64,000 bases of DNA from Dromiciops gliroides (lineage: Eukaryota; Chordata; Mammalia; Microbiotheria; Microbiotheriidae). Where the stretch lies: assembly GCF_019393635.1 (NCBI RefSeq), contig NC_057864.1, forward strand, positions 476,860,617-476,924,616, written 5' to 3'. Every line of letters begins with the position of its first letter. Positions within the stretch are counted from its first letter, which is position 1. Shown piece by piece: positions 38,001 to 53,000 of the stretch. Made by a program: the position numbers and the translations under genes. The notes under the pieces are model-generated. The model saw only the letters and a list, made by a program, of their open reading frames with translations. It did not search any database and was not told where the DNA came from.

Positions 38001-41000
38001 GTCGAACACAGCATGTGAGGAGGGATGGCAGGCCCTTCAGGGGCCAGGGGATGTTCTCCACACTCATCAAATCTACAGTCCCAATGTCTCCCTAAGGAGC
38101 CATCTCATGGCAGCCAAGCCTGCCAACACATCTGACAAATAGGGAGCTAGTGCTGATGCCGGTCATTGGACAGTGGGCCAGTGACCAGGACCAGGACTGG
38201 GCAAAGAAAGGCTACCTCGGAGCCTCTGGGGTAAGGCCCCCAGAAGCCTTGGGTTTTATAAAAACAGCCACTGTGGCCAGATGTCAAAGATGCTCCCAGT
38301 GGTGGAAGGCTGCAGGCCCCTCCCCCCTCCCGATCTTTTCAGTCATGGCGCATTGTGGTTGGGCCATCTGGGCCACGGGCGGTACTGGTCACCAAAAAGC
38401 AAGCGCAGTGAGACACTGGGTGAAACATGCAGTCAGGGGACCATCTTATCAGTGGAGCGACAGGATGGTGAGATCCGTCTGGGGCTTTCAAATAACACGT
38501 TATCTGATGGGTTAGATAACAACGAAGCTCAAAGGTTCCCAGCATAAAAATCAGAGACCACAGAGCCCAGGTGTAGGAGTCCCAAGTGAGCACCCTCGTA
38601 CCTCGGCCTTGAGGTTCTCCAGCTCCTTCTTCAGTCCATTGATCTCCCGGTACAGATGATCAATCAAGGTATCCCTGAAAACCGCAGGGCAATTAAGGCT
38701 GTGTTTGCATTACCGACTTCCCGATTTCTTTAACTGGGTGTGTACGGGGACTCGTGGGAGGTGGCGCCTGTGGGGCTCGGAAGCCCTTCGGTACCAATCC
38801 TTAGGCACAGAATGTGGCCCGAGGTGGGGGCAGCTAGGTGGCGCAGTGGATAAAGCACCGGCCCTGGAGTCAGGAGGACCTGAGTTCAAATCTGGCCTCA
38901 GACACTTGACACTTACTAGCTGTATGACCCTGGGCAAGTCACTTAACCCCGTTGCCCGCCCCCCCCCCAAAAAAAAAGAATGTGGCCTGGGGTCTTTTAA
39001 CATCATGTGATGCTCTGCTGGGGTTGGAAGAGCAAACACTGGAGATGCTGATTTCGAGCTGGAACCCTGGTTCAGACCCTGGCTAGGGCACTTACTGTAT
39101 GTCTGAGCTTCCCCTGGCACGGAGGCCTCAACCCACATGCTCTGTATTTGGGTTCCAGCTCTGCGACTCGGCCCAAGTCACTTCACCCTTCTGGGCCTCA
39201 GTTCTCCAAGCAGTAAAAGGAATAGACTGGACTAATGTCCAAAGTCCTTTCCAACTTTAGTCAAGGAGGCTGCCAGGGCAAACAGTTTGGAGGTCAGGAC
39301 AGTCTGTCGTTCCTAGCTCCTTCTAAAGAGATGGGGGAGATGCCTGACTGCAGGGTTCAGAAGGCCATAGGTAACCCCTCATGCCTGCCTTCTTTTTTCT
39401 TTTTCTTTTTGGTGAGGCAATTGGGGTTAAGTGACTTGCCCAGGGTCACACAGCTAGTAAGTGTCAAGTGTCTGAGGTTGGATTTGAACTCAGGTCCTCC
39501 TGCATCCAGGGCTGGTGCTTTATCCACAGTGCCACCTCGCAGCCCCCTCATGCCTACCTTTGACAGGGTCATCCTCCCATTCTGACCCAGGCAGGGGTTT
39601 TTCTGTGACTTACTTCTTTTCTCTGCTCCTCATGCCATTTTGATTGTTGAAATTGAAAGGGTCGCTGCTGAATGAGCTGCCGAAGATATCGTCAAACTTG
39701 TTGTCAGAGAAGTTCTGTGGTGCCCGGGAGAGGAGAGAAGTGTGGGGTTAGGGACGGGGCCCTGGCTGGGACAAGTGAAGGAAATCACATAGGCCCAGGC
39801 AGAAGTCACTCCTCTTGTAAGAGAACGTCACCACAGAAGGCTGGGCAAATCCCCTGGGCTGGCAGAGGCCGGACTTCACTTCAGCCAGTGGACCGCTGAG
39901 TAATTCTTTGGGAACCCAGACAGCATAGTAGAATCTACGTAAGACGTGCCCGTCACTGGCGCCGGCTCAGTGAGAAAGCACTTCGGCGGTCTCTCCCTCG
40001 GTGCCCTCCTCTTCCCTCCCTTTCCTCTGTCTCCCATCCTAGTCTCTTGGCTCTGAAGCATGAGCACGTCCTATTTTCCCTTTGGGAGCTCCTCACCTGC
40101 TGAGAAGTGGCGTCCATTTCCATGAGGTCGTCTTTCTCTAGGACGGGCTCACTGTCTGGGGATGAAGCCTCTGCTGGGATGACCACCACGGGGCTGATGT
40201 GTTCCGACAAGGCTGAGGCCCGTAAGAAGTTGGGTGGGTTCTGAAGAGGGGAGACTTGAACTGAAGCACTGTCATGTTCTGGTGCCCTCCCATCCCATCT
40301 CACTATGCCCTCAGTGGGGAGAGTCCCCAGACTTCACAGGTCCAAGGGCCAGGGGCAGCCTCACCTCTGGAAGCTGAGGGATCTGGATAAGCCGCTTGAA
40401 GTACTGCAAGTTGCTGGAACGGTAGAAGAGATCTTTCAACCTAGCGGGGGAAAGGTACCCAGTGAGCAGGCTGCTTCCTTGCCAGCCCTCCCCATGCTGA
40501 AGGGCTGTGCTGTTGATGGGACTCTCTATGTCATTTGTCTTCAATTATGATGCCAATGGGGGCAAGGGTTATTACAATTGGTTCCCTAGCAAAGTAAGTT
40601 TCCAGCAGCTCAGAGAATTCCCAAACAGGTGGAGAATCTGACACTTACCTCTGTCTGACTCTGGAATATGCATGGTTTTTCTTTTATAGTTGATTTACCT
40701 TTTAAATTATGTCTGGGCTACAGTAGTTTTCAAAAAATGTACTTCCTGAGCACACACCATCTTATAATAGGGGAGGGACATGGAAGCATCTCTGGTGCCA
40801 GTGGCAATAATCTGGTTTAAAGAAACACTTGCAGTGTATAGACCATGAGTAGGTGATGGAGAATTGGTTGTATGCTGCTACTTAGGTGAAGAAATACTTA
40901 GGATACTATGCTAAGTGCCCTCCACCAGCAGGTGTTACAGATAATCTGAGTGGGAACACCCATACTCCTCATTTATATTCCAATCCTGGGAGGATACTGA

Positions 41001-44000
41001 GATGAGGGAGACAAATCTCTCCTCTCTATGCCCCTCTCCTACCTTCTATCTTGAACCCAAACTCTTATGACCCAGAAAGGCGAGAGTCCTAGGACCCACA
41101 GGCCCTGGGATTTTTAAATGGTAAACCCAGGTCTCAGAGTTCCCATTCTCCTGCTCATCTGGAGCCCAGAATCCTCTCTGGTTCAGCCCCTTTGGACTCT
41201 CCAAACTTTTACAATCAATTCTTTTTTGTCTCCAAAAGCATCAAGCCTGATTCCATGTTACCTTCCCTCTTCTCCTTTAACCTCTTTTTTTTTTTTTTGC
41301 CGGGCAATAAGGGTTAAGTGACTTGCCCAGGGTCACATAGCTAGTAAGTGCCAAGTGTCGGAGACTGGATTTCAACTCAGGTCCTCCTGAATCCAGGGCT
41401 GGTGCTTTATCCACTGGGCCACCTAGCTGCCCACACCTTCCCTCTTCTCAAGGGCAGGGGGAACAAGCCGAACAGCCAAATACTGGGGCAGAGGAAGAGG
41501 TCTGTGGGGACACTAGTTTGGAAAGGCTCAGATGCTGGGGGGGGGGGAGGGGCGGGGTTTGATAGAATCAAGTGTCCCCTCCCCTCAGAAATGGAGCCAA
41601 GAGCAACGGGCTCTTCCAGTCCCATAAGCTACTAGTAATTAACATTCAAGGAACAGAGCCTCAGGGCTAGGCTCTTCGGACTTAATAAGTCAGTGATGTC
41701 TGACTGTTAAATAGGCCATTTGTAGGGTTGTTCAAAGGGGACTGGCAAACCAGGAGGCCGACTTCACCCTGAGCTTGTCCTCCGTTCACTCCCTGAGAAA
41801 TCCCGTCCTGGGTCTCCAAGCTCTCTGTCGGCTCCATGCTTGGGGCTGGGGCTGATGGGGCTGAGAAGTGCCCGAGTGTGAGGTTAGGACTCTTGGCCAG
41901 TCTCCCTGTTGGGCTTCCAGAAAGCTGGCCCTGACTGCCAGGCCTCTGGTTACCCCAGAGGGTAATGAGAGAAGGCCTGGGTCTAAGCAATGGAAGGCTT
42001 GCTCTGCTCGTTGGGGAAATTGTGACTCGCTGTCTGATGCTGTTTTGCCTTTCTCTCAATGCTCTGGAGGAACTCGTTGAACCTCAGGGGTTCGACACTG
42101 ATGCATCTAGCAGTTCCATGAAGGACCCTAAAGATTCTTTAAGCTTCCAAATATCTATCTGTGGCTGGTCCTTGGAATATGTTTCCTGGAGATCATAAAA
42201 ACTGCCCCTTTGCTCCCCTTATTGAGAGATTGTAGCCCCCCCAAACTTGGAGTGTGTGGAAGGTCCCTCCCACAAGAGAGGCATGTAATCACCAAAGGAG
42301 ATATGCCTTGTCGTGCAGTTTGCAGAGTGCTGGATTATTCTGATCCCCTTTGTCTCCTTTGATTTTACTGTTGTTGTTCAGTTGTGTATGGCTCTCCCTG
42401 ATCCCGAGTGGGGTTTTCTTGGCAAAGATACTGGAGTGCTTTGCCATTTCTTTCTACAGTTCATAGGACAGATGAAGAAACTGAGGAAAACAGGGTTAGA
42501 TCACTTGCCCAGGGTCACACAGCTAGTGTCTGAGGCTGGATTTGAGCTTGGGTCTTCCTGGCACTCTATTCACTGTGCCCCCTAGCTGCCCCGTCTCCCT
42601 TGATATATATCTCAGTCTAATTCGCTCTCGTTTGGAGTTCCCTGTTAGTATCCTCTGGTGACAGTTCTTCTTCCAGGCACTTAACCTTCCTCTAAGCGCC
42701 CTTGCCCCTAGCTTGCCCATTCCCTGGGAGGCTCTCTTACCCCCATGCCAACCAACCCTTTTTTCCTCTCATCAGTCAAACAGCTTCTGGGTAGACACGT
42801 CACTTAATAAATGAGCAACATCCAACCTCCTGGTGAACCCTTCTAGGTTGGATCAGAGGGGGGTGACGGCTTTCTTGGCCTGTGTGGGGGACATGACACT
42901 TTTCTGGCCGCTTTCCCCAACTTTTAAAAGAAGAGATTTATTGAAAACTTAATATTAAGCAACAATTTAACTTATTAAACTTGCTTTGGTAACGATTTCG
43001 ACTTAAATGGGTTTATTTATTTATTTTGGGGGGGCGGGGCAACGAGGGTTAAGTGACTTGCCCAGAGTAGTTAGTGTCAAGTGTCTGAGGCCATAAATGG
43101 CCTCAATTTTCAATGTGCAAACTATGGTGAACTTTCCCGTCCCTTCCTCCAAGTCTTCATCCGGCTTCTTTCTCCCCTCATTCTCCATCCCTTTTCCTCT
43201 TCCATGGTCATACTTGGTGTGCCCTCGGTTCTCCTGCTTCTGTTTGTCTTTCCCATAATCTCATCAAGGTTTCCTCAGATTTCTTTATATACCTTATACT
43301 TGTGGGTCTTGATTGCTGCCCAGCCTTTGATCGTATCACAGAATGTAAGTTCCCTGAGGGCAATGGCTGGTTCATTTTTGTCTTTGTGTCTCTGATGCTT
43401 GGCACTGAACAGGTGCCTAATAAAATGCTTGTTAACAGATTGACTGATTATATCAATGCCCCACAATTTATAGAACTATTGCTCTATAGGTTGCTTCTAT
43501 TTATAAATTCTAATGATATATTTATAAAACTATCTATTTATAAATTCTAATTATAAATAATTCTATGAAAACCTTTGAAGCGATCGTATAGTCATAGCTC
43601 TAAAGATGGAAAGGACCCCCGAGACCATCTAGTGCAATTCCTTTATTTATTTGGATGAGAAAACTGAGTCTCAGGAAAATTAGAGTGACTTGACCAGGTA
43701 GTCAGCCTCAGAGGCAGGATTAGAACCCAGCTCCTCTGACTGGGGAGCAAGTGCTCTCTGTCCTGAGCCACACTGCCTCCCTCAGAGCATCCATCTCCGG
43801 GCTGCGGGCCCTCTCCCTCATCACCCCTTCCTACCCATAGGTGAAAAAGAAAGAGCATTTCAAAACAAAACACCTTCCCAGCATGTTTCTGCTACCGAAA
43901 GGTCTGACTGTTTTTGTGACTTTGCTCACTGCCAGGGGGTTCTGCACAAAGATCTCACAAGTTTCTTTTCCTGATGTCTCCCTGTAAAATGTCCCCTTCC

Positions 44001-47000
44001 CCTCTCCCAGCTCAGAACACAGGCCCTGTCCACGCCTGGCGGCGCAGCCTCAGCCGGCCAAAAGCACCAGGGCACCTACTTTTTTTTTTTTGCCAAGGCA
44101 ATGGGGGTTAAGTGACTTTCCCAGGGTCACATGGCACCTACTTCTTGAACTGTTCCAGGAAACGATCCCGGTGGCCCTGGAGGGTGTCGGCAGGAAGACC
44201 TGGGGGAGAGCAGAAAGAACAAGGCTGAGAGAAGGGAAGGAAGCAGGGGATAATTCTTGTTTTCCACAGCATGGCGGCAGGGCCATTGCTTTCACTAGGG
44301 AATCCGGTGCCACGGGGCAGCCCTGGCTCCCCTCCCCTCCCCTCCAGTCCAGCTTCAGTCATCGAGGAGCCCCAGGCCGAGCAGGAGGCCCTGTACGAGT
44401 GTACCTCAGGGGTCAGAGGGAGCAGGAAGCCCGAAGGACATCAGAGCTTGGGGGGGCCCGACTGTCCTCGGGAAGCCTCCCATGCCCAGCTCTCTGGGGC
44501 GGATTGTGGCATTCAGGCCAGAAGGGCCTTTCCCAGTCACCCAGCCCAACCTCCTCCCTCTCCAGAAGAGGAGCCTGGCCCGGGGCGGTGCACAAAGCCA
44601 TCCTCAGGGCCTGGAATTCTAAATCCAGGGCTCTTCCCCTTTCCCACTCTGCCCTTCATCCTGAGCTGGGCACGCTAGAGCCCAAACTGTGCGGCAAGAA
44701 TCGGGGGCGTGGCATCTGACACAGGCTTCATGTGCCCTTTGAAATGCCCCCGTGGCGAGGCTTTTCCAGCAAAGCCTCACTGGAACCTGAGAGGACTCGG
44801 ACATCTTGCTGAACTGTGATCCTCCAGTGAGGAGGATGGAGAAGCCTGGGGCTAGCAGGCCTGGGTTCGAGTCCCTCCCGCCTCTGCCCCATCTGCATTC
44901 TACATTTCTTGGCTTCAGCGCCCTCCTCTACAAAACAACAGGGTTGAGCTAATGATCTCTGGGGTCACTCTGAAGGCTTACAACTCTATGGATTTAAGTA
45001 TTTCAGATGTGGCCAGCAGCCCAGCAGGCCCTTTGAACAAATACAATTCATTACCCCCATCATCCCACAAACAGAGATAGATGAATCCCGGGCTAAGCCG
45101 GGCCTATTGAGTGGCTCAGGCACGGTCCAGAAGCTGCTGAATGACGGGTGAAGCTGGGGACCGACTCTGAGCCCCTGTCCCTCCTCACTTCCTCCTATGG
45201 CCCAGGACCAATTCTCTTGAGCATTCCCATAGAGAGGTGCCTTTGCAAACTCCCCTTCTTTTCCAGGCCACAGCCTCGTGCCCAGAATGCTCAACTTCAC
45301 CCAATGCCGAATTCCTAGCACTAGCAGGCCTTGAAAGACCCCCTTCTCTGGGAGGCTTCCGGAGCTGACAGAGAAGAGCTGCTCCCCCTTCCCTCGTCCT
45401 CACTTGGAATCACTTTGACCCTCCCTGACCTCAACCAGAATTTTGTGCTGATGCTTTCTTTTTGCTCCTAAAATATACCCTGGTTGTGTCTGTGGCTTAA
45501 CGCTTCCTGCCCGTTTAGATCCCAGCTTGCTGTTTCCATTCTGTTCTCCCTTGGCAGGAGAGATGTTTATGAAAGGGGTTGTCTGAAGTCATGCCTGGCT
45601 ATGATCTGTGTCCCTAGTAAGAGTGAACCAAAGCACAGAGTAAGTGCTCCCTGGTCCTGCCAATGACGTGAGGCTGGAGGGTAAGAAGGAAGAGAGTGTC
45701 CCTGGGGGGAGTCATGCCCCACCCCAAAGGGCTGCTGGACACATGATGTCACTGCCTTGGGGCTCCAGAACCCCCAGGGCCTCCTTGGGCTTGGCCTCCC
45801 TACCAGGTCTCACCCTTGAGGTATCAGGTATTCCAGAGGTGACTGCGGAGACACTAATGGGGTGACTTGGACTGACCCCTAGAGATGCTCTTTGGGGAAG
45901 AGGGAACAAGGGGCAAGCCTGCTGTGGAGGCAGTGGGAGGCACTGGGCACAGCCTCCCCTCTAGAGATAGCCCCGGGCCTCCCTCTGGACGATGCTGATG
46001 GGGAGAGAGAGAACCAGGCCCAGTGGGGGCTGGGCCTGGGCTGGTGGGACTCACAGGAGTGCAGTTTGAAGAGCAGCTTGACGGTGTAATCGTACAGGTG
46101 ACTGCAGTCCAGAATCACCTGGATCAGCGGGGCCAGGCGGCACTGTCCTGCTGCCGTCACCGACACGGAGCGAGACATGTCCAAGGAACTGAACACTGGG
46201 AAGGAAGGAGAGGCATGAGGGGCAGGGAGACCGAGGGGCCCAGGCTTCCTGATGGGGAGTCTGCTCCCACAGACGGGAGGTATCCGTGGGGGCGTCACCA
46301 GTGGCCCCTGTGGGCAGATACGCAGGGAGAGGAGAGACCCGTGGACCTTCCCCTTGGGAGGAAGAAGTCTCCTGCCCTCAGAGAAGCCCCCATCCGACGG
46401 GGAGACACAGCAACAGAGAAAACCATTGACCCCCGGCCACCTTAGATTCCAACACCGTGGGCTGGAGCCAGAACCTGCTCAGTCTCCCTGGCCTGGCGTG
46501 TCCCACCATCAGTCAGTCAGTCAGCAAGCATCGGTTAGGTACCTACTGTGGCCAGGCACATGTTGGGTGTTGGAGATCCAGAGACAAAAACACAACAGTC
46601 GCTGCCCTCCAGGAACTTACATTTTCTAATGTAACAAAATGCTCAAGTGCAATTAAGACCAACAAGTGTAAAAAACATCCGCAGTTACCATGCAGAGGTC
46701 GCAGGCTCGTTAAGATCTGAGGTCTGTCCTCTTTTCTAATTCCCCGTCTTCCTCCCAAGGACCCTCAAGATTTTGGAGTTGTTTTCAACTCTCAAATTTC
46801 GTTTCTTTTTTTTTTTTTTTTTAGTGAGGCAATTGGGGTTAAGTGACTTGCCCAGGGTCACACAGCTAGTAAGTGTTAAGTGTCTGAGGCCGGATTTGAA
46901 CTCAGGTCCTCCTGACTCCAGGGCCGGTACTCTATCCACTGCGCCACCTAGCTGCCCCTTTCGTTTCTTTTTTACGTGGCAAAGACTTTTTTTTTTTGGC

Positions 47001-50000
47001 TAGTTAAGTTGGTCTCTAGGTTCTTTTGGATTTTCCATCATGGACTTCTTATTCTCATTTGGACTTCTCACTTCCATGGTTAAATTATCCTAAGAAGTAA
47101 GTAGTGGTATTCTGTGTCAATGTCTATTTTTTTTTTTCTTTTTCCTATTTGGGGGCATAAATAGCTTACTGAATGAGTTAGTTCTTTTAATTACATGTTA
47201 TATGATCTCATTTTATTTATTTATTAATTTTTTTGGGCAGGGCAATGAGAGTTAAGTGACTTGCCCAAGGTCACACAACTAGTAAGTGTCAAGTGTCTGA
47301 GGCCAGACTTGAACTCAGGGCCGATGCTTTATCCACTGCTCCACCCAGCTGCCCCCAATCTCATTTTGATTTTGATTTTTACCTTTGCTTGTTGTTAGCA
47401 AAGATCTGCCCAAAGAGTTAATTGGGTACAACATCAAAAGACTTAGAAGAGGTGTTCTTAATGTTTGGTGTGTGTCCTGGATCAGCAGAACCCTTTAATG
47501 AATCCTATGGACCCATTCTCAGAATCATGATTTTTTTAAAAATTCAGAATTGAAGAATTAGTAAATTTCAGTAAGAGGTTAGTGAAAATGAAGATACAAT
47601 TTTTTCCTATTCAAATTCACAAACCTCTTAACACCTTACACACGCACCCTTGGGAGTTGGTCCGTGGAGCCCAGGTTAAGACTCCCTTTTGTATAAAGAA
47701 GGCTTCTGGCAGGTTGGGCAGAGGATTTATGGGAGGATGGGGGGAAAAATCTCACAGGACCAGCAAGCATGGATGGCTTGCAAGCTGTACTGTTGCAAGG
47801 AATACCCATGTTAATTAGACAGCGGAGATGAGATGAGCCTCTCTTTGCATAGCTAGGCTGGTCTCAAAGGCACGTTCCACCACTGGCCCCAGACCCAAAG
47901 CCTTGAGTGTGGCAGAGGGCCTAGCACAGCCCTGAAGAAGCCAAGGCCACTGCCCTGCCTGGATGAAGCATCAGACAAGGATGCATATTGATTTTTTTCA
48001 TGTTCATTTCTCATGTCCCCAAACAGGTTGGAAGTTCTTTGAGAGAAAAGACTTCAGTAGTGCCTTGTACTATCTGCCACATAGCACTGTCGTACCCCCA
48101 TGGGCATTCACTGAGCATTTGTGGATTCACTGATTCAAAGACACACGGGACAGAAACCTGGATGGACAAGGCACTTTACAGAATGGCCCAGTGGGGTGAA
48201 AATGGCCATGGCCCAGATTTCTTGGGAGGTTAGGCGTGACTGGCTTAACCGTGATGAGAGGACAGCCCAGGAAAGAAATTCTCCATCCTCAAGAATCTTT
48301 TGGCTCGACCTTGGGCTTCCTGTTCCAAAATCAGCTACATAGGCTCGAAAATTGAGATGCTTCAACCTAGAAAGCTAGAAGGGAGCCCTCTGGGGTCCTT
48401 GGTAGGGGCATTCACAAAATAGGAGGGGGGCAGCTAGGTGGCGCAGTGGATAGAGCACCAGCCCTGGATTCAGGAGTACCTGAGTTCAAATCCGGCCTTA
48501 GACACTTAACACTTACTAGCTGTGTGACCCTGAGCAAGTCACTTAACCCCAATTGCCTCACTAAAAAAAAAAAAAAGAAAAAAGTATATTCCCAGTGCTT
48601 CACACAGCCTGGCATATAGTAAGTGCTTAATAAATGCGTACACACTCTCTCATTGGGCAGCAGGCGTCTAGTCGCTTTTCCTGAGCGGTTCAAATTCATT
48701 ATTTGATCAGAACTAAATTCCCAGAACATCAAACACATCCACATGGGAAGTAAGTACAAAAACAAGCTCCAAAGCAAAATGTAAATGGATTTTGAATTTT
48801 AAGTGTAAATGGATTTTAAGCGATCTATTAGGGGACATGAGAGACAACTGCACTGAATGGGAGTGTTTGTGGATTTCTTTCTCGAGGGCCTGCCGAGTCT
48901 TTTTCACGTGGGGATCCTCTGATCTATTATGTGGGGAGCCCCAAGCTTTGACCCACTTCTGAAACAAATCCAGAAGGGCTGGAAATAGTACTTCTGTTCC
49001 AAGTGAACTTCTTTGACATTTTCGCAGGATTCTGCTAAATAAAGGGTAGCTAACTGAGTTCCTCCAGGCATCTGATGTCTGGTGTTTTTCTCTCACATCC
49101 TGCACTGAAGTGACAGGCCAAGGTTTGAGGAAGATTTTGCCACTTTCTAGGTCAGAGGAAGGTATGAGGTCAGGGTGGGTCACTGGCCTCATAATGCATT
49201 TCATGTCTGGAACACGCTCCCTCCCTCCAGCTGCCTCTGAGAACCCCTCATTTCCAGAACCATCTTCTCTCCGGAGCCTCTCCTGATCTCTCCAGCTGTC
49301 GGGGCCCCCAAATCACCTTGTACTTATTTTTTCTACCCATACACACACATACACTCCTGATGTGAAGTCCTTGTTGAGGGTGGGGGCTACTTCATTTTCC
49401 TATTTGTGTCTCTGGGGCCCCCACGGTGCCTGACGCACAGCAGGCATTTGATAGATTCCTGCTGATAGACTGAGCAGACCACAAGGGACCCGAGAGGTCA
49501 CTGGGTCTCTCATCCATTGTGAGAATGCCCTCTGCTTGAGAACCGGCCCCTCCCAAGTGCCTCCAGGGGCTGGGATCTCTACTTCACAGAAGTGGCTGGC
49601 TCCAGCTCCATCGGGAGAGGTGTCTGGTTGTTGGAAAGTTCTTCCTTATGTTGCCACTCCTTGAGGGGAGAAGAGGAAATGTAAAGGAAGCTGAGGCTTC
49701 CTTCCTAGAGCAAGATGGGGAAGTGCCGAGAGGCCCCAAGAAATGAGGCCTCGGTGGCTTTGGTGAGTCACTGACCCCGGCGTCAGAAGAGCCACGGCAT
49801 TGTTCCCCCACTTCTCCAGTGACTGGAAATGCCGTGAGGATGGGGACTGCTTCCTTTGGGTCTGTGTCTGCCCCATACGGTGCTGGCCCTTAATAAACGG
49901 CAGCGGGCTGATGCGATTGTATCTCCTCTGCACCTATTTTGTACGCGCCCATTCGTGTACACACTGTTTCCCAAGTTAGGCCGTTAACTTCTTAAGGGCA

Positions 50001-53000
50001 GGAGAGCTTCCCTTTTGCTTTAGCGTTTAGGGCGGCACCTGGTGCAAAGGGACTAACAAGTGCTTGTCGTCTGACCTGTGATTGATGACCTGGGTGCCAA
50101 CGCTTGATAGAGCTTTTATGAAAGACTGTGCTGGGCACTGGCCAAGCACCAGGGATTCAAATACAACAAGACGGGGCGGCTGGGTGGTGCAGTGGATAGA
50201 GCACCGGCCCTGGAGTCAGGAGGACCTGAGTTCAAATCCGGCCTCAGACACTTAACACTTACTGGCTGTGTGACCCTGGGCAAGTCACTCAACCCCAATT
50301 GCCTCACTAAAAAATCAAAATCAAAACCAAAAAAACCCTCCAAAACCAAATACAACAAGATGGTGCCTCAAGGAGTTTACATTCCAGTGGAAGCTATAAC
50401 ACATAAAGGGGAGCTGGGAGGGGTGACATACTTGCTGTGCCCAGAGTGACACAAAGGACTATGCCATAGGAACTGCTGAGACTGGTCATGGCCTCCCAGG
50501 AACAAATGTGATTAGAGCCATCGTGACACCGGGAACGGGGGGCAGAGAAAACCAGGATGAGCTTGGTCTTTCTGCTCAGCCGTGACCATCAGGGTACCCT
50601 GGGACCCAGTCCTCATTCTGTGGGCTTTGAGCACTGGCCAAGCCTACTTTTTCTTCAGGGTTTCAGGGAGAAGAGACGATGGGATGGATACTCTTTCTTT
50701 GGAGTCCTGTTGGACAGTGGAGCTGGTGTGGGCACAGGCCTGGGAGCTGGCTGTTGCCCCTGTGGCTTGGACAGAATGGACGCAAAGGAGACTCACCGGT
50801 TTGAAAAAGGTTCAGCTCACACTCCAAATAGTCGAACATCTCTACTGTCAGCTGGAAACTGGACCAGAGAGAAAACAGGGGGCGGGTTGTACCCCTGGTT
50901 GTAGCCACAAGGGCCAGTCTCTTTCTTGCCTTCCCCCGCCCTGCTCCCTGTGTCTGCCTGTTCCCTTGGAACAGAAGCTGCTGCCCTCCTTACGCCCTGC
51001 AGTGAGATCTGAATAGAAGGGGTAAGGGTGAGCAGGGAAGAAAGCGTGGCAGAGGGAGATTTTCTGAGGGAAGTCCCTGCAGCGAGTGTGATCCCACGGG
51101 CAACGTTTCAGCCATAAGGGCTGGTCCTACTGCCACTTCCCTTGCCACCCTCTCTCGCTCTCTCAGGGTCCCAGGCAGAGCGGGCACTCACAAGCACATA
51201 GCCAGCCCGTATCAGGAGGAGACAGGAGCTCAGGGAGGGAGGGAGAGCCACTTACAAGTTGTTGACATCACTTTCTCCTGCATCATCCAGCTGTCGGTCA
51301 CTCATCTGAAGGTTGCCTGGGAATCGGGGGTTCTGGAAGGGAGAAAGCCGGAGCAGAGGATCAGCTAAGCTTCCTTCCTGAGCGGGGGCTCAGCTTCGTC
51401 AACGTGGGGCTGGGCAGTAGAGTGGTTATGTCTGCCGGGCACTATCACGATGCCCCCTGCCCTTTCTCAGGGTCTGTGAAGGGTGGGGCTTGGTCCTCAG
51501 GTGGGTGCCCACATTTCTTTGGGTACATTCACCAAGAAGAATGTCCAATTGCTATTATTAGAGGTAAACGTTCTTTTCCATTGCCCGGCCCCAGAAGAGA
51601 GCTGGACCCTTAATGACCTGCTCCACATTCATCTGGCTCTTTCCAAGGTCACGAAACCATGTGAGAAAATGAAACCATGATATAAAGCTAGTGAGTATGT
51701 TCAACTCCCCCATGTCTGTCCTGAGGGAGGAGAGCAGAGGATTGTGGGTACCCAAGGCAGCTGATTAAGGCAGCTTGGTGGTAAAGTGGACTTGTAATTA
51801 AGAAGACATGAATTCTAATTCTGTCTCAGAAACTTCCTAGCTGCGTGACCCAGGGCAAGTCACTTCACCCGCTCTGCCTCAGTCTCTTCATCTTCAAAAT
51901 GGGGATAACAGTCGCATGTCCTTCCCAGCTTTGTTGTGAGGATCAAATGAGATATTCGCAGACCTTAAAGCACTCTATAAATGTTAGTGATTGTTGGTTA
52001 CTGCCTTTTTTTTTTTTTTTGGTGAGGCAATTGGGGTTAAGTGACTTGCTCAGTGTCACACAGCTAGTAAGTGTCTGAAGTTGGATTTGAACTCATATCC
52101 TCCTGAATCCAGGGCCTGTGCTTTTTGCACTGCACCACCTAGCTGCCCCTTGTTGGTTACTGTCTAATCGAGGACTGGCTTTCCCCACTGCCCTCCTGAT
52201 GGTGGGATCTGGGCTTAGGCAATGGAAAAATAATTTTCAAGTTAACCTCCCAGAACATAATTAGGAAAGGCATGGTGTTGTGGGAAGGGTCATATGCTGC
52301 ACTTCCTAAAAGAAATAATTTTGGGATGACTCATTGTCTAGTGCTACCTGTAGCAGGGCTCTCTCGATAACTTTCATGAACAAAATGAATTAATTTTTAA
52401 GTAATTGAACTAATTTTCATGAATGTGGCTAGGTGATTTCGGAGGGGAGAAAGGCGGATAGAGGGACAGCCTCAGAGTCAGGAAGACCTGCCCCTGACCT
52501 GTCCTAACTGTCTGACCCCTGGCGGGCCAGGAGGTTTACACTCCTGGTGCCTCAGGCAGCTGGAAGCCTGTTACACGTCCAGCAGTTGCTGATCTGTGCA
52601 GGGCACAGGGAGTTCCCCAACAGGGAGCTCTCTCTGTCCATGGAGTCAGAGGTCCATTTCCCTACTGCTTTCCAAAGAATGGAGGGAGCAGGGATTCTTG
52701 GGAAAATAATTTTCAAAATGATCTTAACAAGCCCAACAGAAACAAAGGAAAAGCTTCCTTTCCTTGATAGCTATGTGGTCGAAACCATTCCCAACGGGTA
52801 CTTGAACAAACTAGCACTCATGCCTCACCTCCGTTTCCTGCTGACCTTTGTTCCCTTTGACTGTGCCTGAAGAATTGGGGCAGGGGGCGCTACTGAGCCT
52901 CTGGCTGCTTCTGGGACCTGTGTTCTGTCTTCTCCCCTTGCTTTGGTACATCCTATCTTGGGTGAATGTTCCCTCACCATGAAGTAGGTCCTTTCTTGAT

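Noticed and set aside
44090..44719. 209-codon plus-strand frame
   Set aside because: Starts in a SINE and runs antisense over exon 9; no family resemblance.
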